Source of the DNA: Acidobacteriota bacterium | Lineage (GTDB): Bacteria > Acidobacteriota > Terriglobia > Acidiferrales > UBA7541 | Length of the DNA stretch: 12,526 bases | Reading direction: 5' to 3' | Assembly: GCA_003161495.1 (NCBI GenBank) | Contig: PMOP01000341.1 | Location: 1 to 12,526 of the forward strand | Position numbers and translations under genes: made by a program | The notes under the pieces: generated by a model | What the model saw: only the letters and a program-made list of their open reading frames with translations | Told to the model about the DNA's origin: nothing | The model's database searches: none | Shown: in pieces, positions 6,309-12,526 of the stretch | How the letters are laid out: each line of letters begins with the position of its first letter | Numbering within the stretch: the stretch's first letter is position 1

Positions 6309-7063
6309 TCAAATTTCCGGAGTTGAGCAATTTCCAGCGAGATACTCCAGATTGCGCTTGGAATTGCGATCAGATAGCGCTTCCACAAACGGCGAGGCTC
6401 GGTCAGGAGCCGAAAAAACCATTCCAATCCGCTTTCGCGCATCCATACGGGGGCTTGCCGAACGATCCCGCTGTTAAAATTAAAGGCGGCTCCGACTCCC
6501 AATAAAACAGGAACGCGCAGGAGTGTGCGGTGTTCCTGCATCCACCGCTCCTGCTTCGGAGCGCCCAGGCCAACCCACAACACGTCCGGAGCGGCTTCAT
6601 TCACTCGATCGACGAGCGCGCGATCCTCGTCCTCTGTGAGCTCGCGAAAAGGGGGAGAGTACGTTCCCGCCACGACAATGTGGAATTTTTCACGAAGATT
6701 CTCTGCCAGGATTGCAGCCACGCCGGAAGCGCCACCATAAAAGAAATGTCGATATCGCGAGCGCGTCTCTCGACAAAAAGTTTCCATCGTCTCGGGTCCG
6801 TAAACACGTCTGCGCATGGAATGTCCGTGAAACCGCCCGAGCCACACGAGCGGCATTCCATCCGCAACCACTAGATCGGCGCCATTCACAATCGTCTTGA
6901 ACCGCGAGTCCCTGTTGGCTTCCGATATGCTATGCAATCCGGCGAAGACGATGGAATGGCATGTGCGGCCATTCGCGATCCAATCTTCCATTTGCCGGAT
7001 GACATTTGGAATTTGCACAGCGTCCACGTGAACGCCCAAAATATGGAAGGAGCGCTGCATCAT
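6305..7063 (-). CDS. WecG/TagA/CpsF family glycosyltransferase (GT26)
   Basis: A 252-residue glycosyltransferase that in this family adds the second sugar to a polyprenyl-diphosphate-linked sugar at the inner membrane face. Visible hallmarks are ILGVHVDAV (8-16), the ADGMP motif with Asp68 at the position of the proposed catalytic base of TagA, YGP (88-90), GLGAPKQERWM (165-175), GVGAAFNF (189-196) and the C-terminal block GLEWFFRLLTEPRRLWKRYL (212-231), which contributes basic residues for membrane and phosphate binding. Its length is normal. The start at 7063 gives an ATGA overlap with the upstream GT4 gene and puts AGGGA about 8 nt ahead; a frame from 7081 would overlap by 22 nt. Donor sugar is not predictable; the N-acetylmannosamine-type specificity of characterised members should not be assumed. 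Confidence 0.92.
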   Translation of the reverse strand: MMQRSFHILGVHVDAVQIPNVIRQMEDWIANGRTCHSIVFAGLHSISEANRDSRFKTIVNGADLVVADGMPLVWLGRFHGHSMRRRVYGPETMETFCRETRSRYRHFFYGGASGVAAILAENLREKFHIVVAGTYSPPFRELTEDEDRALVDRVNEAAPDVLWVGLGAPKQERWMQEHRTLLRVPVLLGVGAAFNFNSGIVRQAPVWMRESGLEWFFRLLTEPRRLWKRYLIAIPSAIWSISLEIAQLRKFE

Positions 7064-8340
7064 CTGGGGAATCCCTGGCATGGCTCGGCTTTGACGTGAT
7101 GACGAAAAGATTTCGTCGACTTGCTTTGGCGAAAGGATTCCAGAGCGCGTTCATAAATGCTCATGAGTGTCGCGTAGTTTTGTTCGGGCGTGAATTTGGA
7201 TTCATACTCCTCGCGAGCCGCGCGGCCCATGGCCGCCATTTCCGCGGGGTGCGCCAAGGCCCAATCGACTTTGGCGGCCAAATCGCCCGCATCGCCCGGT
7301 GTGAAGTGCAGCCCGGTGCGCCCGTCCGCGACGATTTCCTGCATCGCTCCTAATCGCGAAGCAATTACCGGCACGCCGCAGCTGAACGATTCCGCAGCGA
7401 CACGGCCAAACGTCTCATACCACTCGCTCGGAAAAACCAAAAAGCGGCTGTGCTTCATCGCCGCAAGCGTCTGTTGCGGATTCAATCGTCCGTCGAAATA
7501 CACATCCGAGAGGTTGTGCAGGCGCGCATAGTTTTCCATCTCGGTGCGGAGCGGACCGTCGCCCACGATGCGCAGCGGGATGCGATTGCCGAGCCGTCGC
7601 CAGGCGGATAGCAGTGTTCTCACACCCTTCTCCGGAGAAAGCCTGCCCACGAACAAAGCATAGCCTTGTGGATATTCCTGATTTCCCGCGGACGATTCAG
7701 GATGGAAAGCAATCGAGTCGGAATACACAAAATTCGGTTTGACGGCGATTTTTGCCGCCGGCAGACCGGCCTCGATAAACTTAGCGCGGGCGAATTCCGT
7801 CAACGCGATGTAGCAATCCACCATATCGTTCCAGGTGCCGAGCCGGCGATGCACGCTAAGCATCAACGCCACAGCCGCGGTCTCCCCGCGCGAATCGTGA
7901 TAGCAGCCGTGCGCGACTCCTCGCCACGGGCTGCGCCCCAAACAATCTTCGCAGACCCGCCCGTTCCTCTGAAGATAAGTGCCGGGGCAAACGAGCCTGT
8001 AATTGTGGAGTGTCTGGATAACCGGCACACCTGCTTCGCGGCAGGCGTAATAGGCGGCAGGCGAGATCAGCGGAAAAGTGTTGTCGAAGTGCGCGACGTC
8101 GGGTTTTTTGGCGCGCAGGAGAGCGCGAATCTCGCCGCAACTGTCCCACGCCCAGACCGTACGCGGGCCCAGGGAAGCTTTTTCGATAAAATTGTACGCC
8201 GCGATTTCGTCGTTGCTACGGCCATACTCGATCACGGTATGACCGGCGCGAGTCAACAGCGCGGTTTCACTGCGATTGGATTCGTCCTCGCCGCCCGGCT
8301 GCTTATAAAGATTGTGTACTTTTAATATGGAGTAGGACAT
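7060..8340 (-). CDS. GT4 family glycosyltransferase
   Basis: A 426-residue GT-B fold enzyme, probably adding a sugar from a nucleotide-sugar donor to the growing lipid-linked polysaccharide in the cytoplasm. The N-terminal domain opens with KVHNLYKQPGGEDE (7-20). A cysteine cluster follows at 118, 130, 133 and 146 (CEDCLGRSPW), a feature of a common exopolysaccharide-locus subfamily. The donor domain shows FVGRLSPEKG (230-239), IVGDGPL (258-264) and an E-x7-E motif, Glu309 to Glu317, within PSEWYETFGRVAAES. The start at ATG 8340 is preferred because family members begin just before this KVHN strand; an upstream TTG at 8373 would add 11 residues. No clear ribosome site is seen for either. It follows a 229-nt repeat-containing spacer and may have its own promoter. 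It is coupled to the next gene by an ATGA overlap. Confidence 0.92.
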   Translation of the reverse strand: MSYSILKVHNLYKQPGGEDESNRSETALLTRAGHTVIEYGRSNDEIAAYNFIEKASLGPRTVWAWDSCGEIRALLRAKKPDVAHFDNTFPLISPAAYYACREAGVPVIQTLHNYRLVCPGTYLQRNGRVCEDCLGRSPWRGVAHGCYHDSRGETAAVALMLSVHRRLGTWNDMVDCYIALTEFARAKFIEAGLPAAKIAVKPNFVYSDSIAFHPESSAGNQEYPQGYALFVGRLSPEKGVRTLLSAWRRLGNRIPLRIVGDGPLRTEMENYARLHNLSDVYFDGRLNPQQTLAAMKHSRFLVFPSEWYETFGRVAAESFSCGVPVIASRLGAMQEIVADGRTGLHFTPGDAGDLAAKVDWALAHPAEMAAMGRAAREEYESKFTPEQNYATLMSIYERALESFRQSKSTKSFRHHVKAEPCQGFPR

Positions 8341-8443
8341 CGCTGCAGGCCATCCGCTTCCAATGAAAAACAAGCGTTCCGTTTATGCTTTTGCGGCGAG
8401 AGCATGGTGGAAATCAAATGTGAAGTTTTAAATGTCGAATGCG

Positions 8444-8463
8444 AAATCTCAAATTGGAGATTT
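8444..8463. repeat. Small AT-rich inverted repeat
   Basis: AAATCTC (8444-8450) and GAGATTT (8457-8463) flank a 6-nt spacer upstream of the GT4 gene. The arm is the same ATCTC core as the nearby heptamers, so it is probably an inverted copy of that repeat unit rather than an independent element. Confidence 0.45.
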
Positions 8464-8501
8464 AAAATTTAAAAGTTCAAACGTAAAAACTAAAGCCCCA
8501 A

Positions 8502-8564
8502 ATCCAATATCCAATATCCAATATCCAAAATCTCAAATCTCAAACCTCAAATCTCAAATCTCAA
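8502..8564. repeat. Nine tandem 7-bp repeats (ATCCAAT / ATCTCAA)
   Basis: Nine heptamers run in phase without gaps: three ATCCAAT, one ATCCAAA, then five ATCTCAA-type units, one of which is ACCTCAA. They fill most of the 229-nt gap between the O-antigen ligase family gene, whose stop codon lies at 8570, and the GT4 gene. More degenerate A-rich copies extend toward 8440. The tract is far more AT-rich than its neighbours. Length change by slippage is plausible; a protein-coding role is not, since the reading frame is pure repeat. Confidence 0.85.
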
Positions 8565-8569
8565 ATCTG

Positions 8570-9919
8570 TTAAAGACTTCGCCGCGGCATACGCTTCCAG
8601 GATTCCGCAACCTGGCGCGGCATGTAATGCTCGATCATCGGAAAATATCTCCGGCCCCGCGCCTCGCACTGAGAAATTTCCGCAAACACCATCGCATCCA
8701 TCGTAAGAATCAGGAAGGAAGAGAGGCCCTGCAAGTACGTCAGGTTTGGAGAGAAAATTCCAAAAGCGGCTATATACGTATAGGCTTCCAGAACTCCAAT
8801 GCGCGTAAACATTCGCCATTGCCACGCGCTTTTCACTGCCGTTGCCCATCCGGCAAAAAAAACCAGCATGGCGGGAAAGCCGGCGGCAAGGATCAGATCC
8901 AGTAAGGAATTGTGCGCATTTCCCGCGCCCCACGTCGTGTTGTTGATCAACACGTCCCGCGATCCATCCAATCCATACCCCAGGAACAGGCTGTGAGAAA
9001 CGAGCGGCTCCGCGGCGCTCCACACCTCTTTGCGACCGCTGAACGTGATGAGGTCTTCGGCCAGCTTGTCTCCATGCAAGCTCTGGCCAATCGTGATCAT
9101 TTCGGCGGGCTGACCTTGCTTTTGGATCATCACCAGCATCGCGAGCGTCAGCACAGAACCGAAGCAGCAGCAGAGGAACAGGAATCGCGGAGAGAGTCGA
9201 ACGGTAGCGAGTCTGATTGAAACCAGAATGATCACCAGCAGGGCGCTGCTGGCGCGCGACGCGGTGGCCACGTTGATGGCGAACAAAAATATTTGACAGT
9301 ACAGCGGCGGCCGCTTCGGCAGCAAAAGGCCGGTAAGCAGCGTCAGCGCGCAAAGATCCGCCAGCGTTCCCGGGTGCCAGGCAAACAGGGTGAATCGAGC
9401 GCGGCCCGAATAATCGTCAATGGACAAAAGCGGACCGCCTCCCGCGACCTTTGCGATCAGGCCGATGGCGAGAATGATCATCAATGAGCGGTATAGAGAT
9501 GTAATCACGTTTTTGGGGCCGAAAGCGCTGGAAGCCACAACCGCAATGCCGCAAACCAGGAGGAAACTCAATCCCTTCAGAAAACTGAGCAATGGGTAGT
9601 AGGAATACACGGAGGAAAGGGTCGCCATCGCGCCAAACGCCATGAATGCCACAGCAGACGGTGTCCACAAAAAGTTCCAGTAGCGTTGGCGGAAAACGAC
9701 TGCGAGCACAAGGGCTGCGAGGATCACCAGGCCTATCTCGATTGGGCCCTGGAGCCCGGTGCGCAAAGATAAAGGATCGCGCACAAAAAACTTTATGAGA
9801 GAAACGGCGTACAGGAACATGGCGAGCAGCAATGTCATGAATGCAGGGCCTTGCGTTGGTTTTCTGAAGTCTTCCGTCCGCACTGTCTTTCCTCGATCCA
9901 AATGCGAGGAGAAATTCAA
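8570..9919 (-). CDS. O-antigen ligase / polymerase family membrane protein
   Basis: A 449-residue multi-spanning inner-membrane protein of the WaaL/Wzy superfamily, acting on lipid-linked glycans at the outer membrane leaflet to polymerise or ligate them. About ten or more hydrophobic segments are visible from residue 28 on. A large hydrophilic loop (about 266-340) holds TFSGRKEVW (292-300), GYGLDG (314-319) and NAHNSLLDL (334-342); the invariant-type His336 matches the family's loop signature. A second feature is ASRASSALL (220-228) in a central helix. The frame starts at TTG 9919, overlapping the flippase TGA by the TTGA pattern; a start at ATG 9838 (residue 28) would trim a charged cytoplasmic tail and is also possible. 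Ligase and polymerase cannot be separated by sequence. With a flippase upstream, the polymerase role of a Wzx/Wzy system is likelier. Confidence 0.88.
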   Translation of the reverse strand: MNFSSHLDRGKTVRTEDFRKPTQGPAFMTLLLAMFLYAVSLIKFFVRDPLSLRTGLQGPIEIGLVILAALVLAVVFRQRYWNFLWTPSAVAFMAFGAMATLSSVYSYYPLLSFLKGLSFLLVCGIAVVASSAFGPKNVITSLYRSLMIILAIGLIAKVAGGGPLLSIDDYSGRARFTLFAWHPGTLADLCALTLLTGLLLPKRPPLYCQIFLFAINVATASRASSALLVIILVSIRLATVRLSPRFLFLCCCFGSVLTLAMLVMIQKQGQPAEMITIGQSLHGDKLAEDLITFSGRKEVWSAAEPLVSHSLFLGYGLDGSRDVLINNTTWGAGNAHNSLLDLILAAGFPAMLVFFAGWATAVKSAWQWRMFTRIGVLEAYTYIAAFGIFSPNLTYLQGLSSFLILTMDAMVFAEISQCEARGRRYFPMIEHYMPRQVAESWKRMPRRSL

Positions 9920-11349
9920 TTAAAGCGATTCGTGCCGGTGGAACTGTGAGCTTGCATTCTCAAATAGGCGCCCACTTTTAGGGCCGATGTCGCAACGTTT
10001 CCTCCGAGCAAACCGAACGCCGCGCCGAGCGGGCCGAAGGCTCGCACCAGCCAAAATCCCAGAGTAACCATGACCAGCAGCGCCGCGAAATTGACAAGGA
10101 AATCCAGGTCCGCGCGTTCGGTGACGTACAGCGCGCGTGAAAAACAAAATGCCGGCGCAGAAACCAGAAGGCCCAGAGCCAGGACCACAATTACCCGGCC
10201 GTTGCCGCCGTATTGGCTCCCGTACAGCAGGGTCATGAGCGGAGCACCCCAAAGTATCAACGTGAAGCAGAGAAGGAATAATGGAACAGAAATGGCGGCG
10301 GTGATCCCGAGCACCAAACGGCGCAACGCTTTCGGGCCCGCTGCCGCATATTCATGTGCGATTTTTGGCCCCACGAGGTTCTGGATTCCGAGCAGCGCAG
10401 GGTTGCCTACCGACACAACTCCCAAACACGCCGCCCATACGCCGGCCGCTGCCGTGCCATGGAAGGCGGCTAGAAACCACGGATAAAGATTCATGCTGAC
10501 CGCCCAGACCAGCCCGCTGGCGAAAACCCATTTTCCAAAGACCCAGTTTTTCTTGAGGTCTGCGCGCGATTCGTCGATTCGCGGATGACAGAACTTTCTG
10601 TCCGACCAGAGCCACCACAGCAGGGCGGCCCCACTTGCCAATCCCATCGCCCAGAACGCGCGGCTGGCCGACAGCCGGTGAAAGCGTGCGAGCAGGAGCA
10701 ATCCTCCGATTTGTCCCACCGCGATGCAAGCGTCAAACAGGAAGGCGGTCAAAAGCTGCAAGCGCGCGAAGCATACGCGCCGCGCGAATTCGCGCAGCAG
10801 GATAAAGGCGATCGCCGCAACCAGGGCCCATAAGACCGGCCCGAGTCCCCGTGGCCCAACGCCCAGGCTGGCCGCGGCCGCGCCGAGGAGCAGCGCGAAA
10901 ATGGCCACCAGGGAAAAAGATAACTGATGAAGTAAAGTACTTCCAGTGTACAGAGCATGCGCGCGGCCTTTCAGTCGCGGGGCATACACCATGTAAGGTG
11001 TCGAGATCAGCGACGATTGTAAATCAATCGCCAGCAGAATCAGGCTGAAGCCGAGCATGTACAATCCAAGCTCTTCCTGCAGGCAGGTTCGCGCGATAAT
11101 AATGCCGGTGGCAAAATTCGTGGCGCTGACTACGGCCTGGTCGGCCAGGGAAACAATGCCCTGATGCAGCGCTTTGTCCCCGGGCAGGACCAGACCGAAT
11201 GGCAGGGCCATGGGTTTAGCCTGCGGGATTGTTTTCCCTTCGTCTGCATTGGTTGTGGCGATAGCGCGCGAAGCGTCGGTTTCCACCGAAGGCACGAACA
11301 ATTCCTCCGCCCCTTGTGAGGCAGCTCCAAGATTTACAGCTGTGCTCAT
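9916..11349 (-). CDS. Wzx-type polysaccharide flippase
   Basis: A 477-residue polytopic membrane protein with about 12 hydrophobic segments, placed in the MOP (MATE/oligosaccharide flippase) superfamily. It would flip lipid-linked glycan repeat units to the periplasm. The first membrane-like segment starts near residue 64 (GIVSLADQAVVSATNF) and is followed by GLYMLGFSLILLA (95-107), STPYM (116-120) and APRLKG (123-128), resembling the opening of many Wzx-like proteins. An unusual soluble stretch of about 60 residues, rich in Ala, Thr and Glu, comes before it. The start at 11349 is chosen for its ATGA overlap with the upstream transferase gene; the frame stays open to 11844, but that part is the reverse-frame shadow of the transferase. 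An internal ATG at 11211 (residue 47) could give a shorter form. It sits between the priming transferase and the polymerase-like gene, as expected for a Wzx/Wzy locus. Confidence 0.88.
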   Translation of the reverse strand: MSTAVNLGAASQGAEELFVPSVETDASRAIATTNADEGKTIPQAKPMALPFGLVLPGDKALHQGIVSLADQAVVSATNFATGIIIARTCLQEELGLYMLGFSLILLAIDLQSSLISTPYMVYAPRLKGRAHALYTGSTLLHQLSFSLVAIFALLLGAAAASLGVGPRGLGPVLWALVAAIAFILLREFARRVCFARLQLLTAFLFDACIAVGQIGGLLLLARFHRLSASRAFWAMGLASGAALLWWLWSDRKFCHPRIDESRADLKKNWVFGKWVFASGLVWAVSMNLYPWFLAAFHGTAAAGVWAACLGVVSVGNPALLGIQNLVGPKIAHEYAAAGPKALRRLVLGITAAISVPLFLLCFTLILWGAPLMTLLYGSQYGGNGRVIVVLALGLLVSAPAFCFSRALYVTERADLDFLVNFAALLVMVTLGFWLVRAFGPLGAAFGLLGGNVATSALKVGAYLRMQAHSSTGTNRFN

Positions 11350-12526
11350 GCGGCTCCGGCCCCTTTCCACACTGCCGGTATTGTTTTGGCAAGAAGCTTC
11401 ACGTCCAGCCAAAGGGACCAATGATCGATGTAGTGCAAGTCCAACTCCATCCATTCCTTGAAGGAAACGCAACTTCTCCCATTGACTTGCCAGAGACACG
11501 TGATTCCCGGGCGCACGCTGAACCTGCGGCGCGCCGAGTCCTGTGCAAACCCCCGATAGTCGCGCAGCGGAAGAGGGCGAGGACCGACGAGGCTCATATC
11601 GCCCGCCAGGACATTGAGCAATTGCGGCAGCTCGTCGATGCTGGTTTTGCGAAGATATCTCCCTAAACGAGTGATGCGTGGATCGTTCTTGATTTTGAAG
11701 ACCGGCCCATCGGCTTCGTTCAAGGATTCCAATTCCGATTGTTTTTTTTCCGCGTCGCCGACCATGGTTCGGAATTTGTACATCCGGAATCGCCTCTTGT
11801 TCAGTCCCACGCGGTCCTGCACAAAGATTACCGGCCCGCTGCACTCCATTTTGATGAGCAGGGCGACCATGGCAAAAACCGGGGCAAGGACGACCAGCAG
11901 CAGGGAAGAGACGGCTAAGTCCAGCAGCCGTTTACAGGCCATGGGCCAGCCTTCGGACGAACGGGGAGCGAATGTGGCCACGGCCATTCCGTCAAAATGA
12001 CTGCTGTTCACGCAATCTTTTTGAACGTCAAAAATATCGGCCAGGACGCGAACGATGACGCCTTGCTCCTGGCACAGAGCCACAATGCGGGAGGCTTGGG
12101 AGTAGAATGACTTCATGGGAAGCGCGATGGCAACCTCGTCGATGATGCGTTCACGAAGAAAATCGGAAAAGTGTTCCAGGTCGCTGACGATGCGCTCGCC
12201 GTTGCTTCCAAATTCCAGGTTTCCGATCCATTCTTCGTCCGCAAAACCGACGAACTGGTAACCCAATTCGGGCCTGCATTCGATGGCGCGCGCAAATTCC
12301 ACGGCGCGCGGATTCGTCCCGATAATCACCAAATAGCGAAGGTTGCGCCCATGTCTCCGTGCCAGTTTAAGAAACTCCCGCAATGTCAGCCGCGAAAGAA
12401 TAATCGAGATAGTGGAGACAATCCAAAACACGGCAAGAAATTCAGCTGTGATGATTCGCGTTTGGGAGAAAGCCGCGGCAAGACCAACGACGAGTGTGGC
12501 CGCCGAAGTGGCCTTGAGGACAATGA
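11346..12526 (-). CDS. Polyprenyl-phosphate sugar-1-phosphate transferase, partial (5' end outside)
   Basis: An initiating transferase of the WbaP/WcaJ/EpsB type, which loads the first sugar phosphate onto undecaprenyl phosphate. The frame stays open through the right edge, so a start at GTG 12431 would be artificial; 392 residues are visible. The remnant of an N-terminal membrane region is followed by a Rossmann-like domain (YLVIIGTNPRAVEFAR, then DEVAIALP), then a reentrant membrane helix (KRLLDLAVSSLLLV) and the catalytic domain: GPVIFVQDRVG, FRMYKFRTM, DPRITRLGRYLRKTSIDELP and LVGPRPL. The Asp-Glu pair in IDELP matches the catalytic dyad of PglC-type monotopic transferases. The C terminus, QVNGRS followed by DLHYIDHWSLWLD, is also typical. 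It ends in an ATGA overlap with the flippase gene and is the first gene of the visible run. The sugar is not predictable. Confidence 0.93.
   Translation of the reverse strand, partial: IVLKATSAATLVVGLAAAFSQTRIITAEFLAVFWIVSTISIILSRLTLREFLKLARRHGRNLRYLVIIGTNPRAVEFARAIECRPELGYQFVGFADEEWIGNLEFGSNGERIVSDLEHFSDFLRERIIDEVAIALPMKSFYSQASRIVALCQEQGVIVRVLADIFDVQKDCVNSSHFDGMAVATFAPRSSEGWPMACKRLLDLAVSSLLLVVLAPVFAMVALLIKMECSGPVIFVQDRVGLNKRRFRMYKFRTMVGDAEKKQSELESLNEADGPVFKIKNDPRITRLGRYLRKTSIDELPQLLNVLAGDMSLVGPRPLPLRDYRGFAQDSARRRFSVRPGITCLWQVNGRSCVSFKEWMELDLHYIDHWSLWLDVKLLAKTIPAVWKGAGAA

Noticed and set aside
8502..8564. CRISPR-like array
   Set aside because: The units are contiguous 7-mers without spacers and no cas gene is present; it is a simple tandem repeat.
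11350..11844. Upstream extension of the flippase frame
   Set aside because: This part is the out-of-frame shadow of the sugar transferase gene, whose motifs are unmistakable in the other frame; the flippase proper starts at 11349.
3585..12526. Exosortase / PEP-CTERM system
   Set aside because: The transferase resembles proteins from such loci, but no exosortase, and no PEP-CTERM sorting tail on the beta-helix protein, is visible in the window.

Overview
The window looks like chromosomal DNA of a soil-type bacterium with high-GC coding. An Acidobacteriota member (Terriglobia-like) is my best guess. This rests on recalled resemblance of three proteins to acidobacterial families (the Crp/Fnr regulator with an N-terminal Cys cluster and the two small Cys-rich hypothetical proteins); no marker gene is present to confirm it.

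Left part (1-3460): a small regulon-like block. A zinc alcohol dehydrogenase (384-1481, +) ends at a strong intrinsic terminator. Next come two short Cys-rich genes on the minus strand (2504 to 1759), then a Crp/Fnr-family regulator transcribed divergently (2641-3456, +). The regulator carries an FNR-like Cys cluster but a CRP-type recognition helix (Arg-Glu-x3-Arg), which in E. coli CRP reads TGTGA. Three palindromes of the form GTGA-N6-TCAC occur exactly where this predicts: one upstream of the dehydrogenase and two, 22 bp apart, in the divergent intergenic region. For the dehydrogenase and for the small-gene pair, a plausible -10 box sits at the spacing expected for a site centred at -41.5. 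The block therefore reads as one local regulon, perhaps responding to redox, oxygen or NO.

Right part (12526 down to 3585, all minus strand): an extracellular polysaccharide locus. In transcription order it holds a polyprenyl-phosphate sugar-1-phosphate transferase (cut by the window edge), a Wzx-type flippase, an O-antigen ligase/polymerase family membrane protein, a spacer with a 7-bp tandem repeat, a GT4 glycosyltransferase, a WecG/TagA/CpsF glycosyltransferase, a secreted parallel beta-helix protein, and a carrier-protein/thioesterase didomain protein. Four of the junctions are 4-nt start/stop overlaps, indicating tight translational coupling. Together the genes give priming (transferase), extension (two glycosyltransferases), export (flippase), polymerisation or ligation, and possible extracellular trimming or binding (beta-helix protein).

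The most unusual member is the carrier-thioesterase protein, which stands alone without adenylation or condensation domains and has Cys in place of the usual nucleophilic Ser and Glu where Asp is usual. No rRNA, tRNA, insertion sequence, prophage or CRISPR array was seen.
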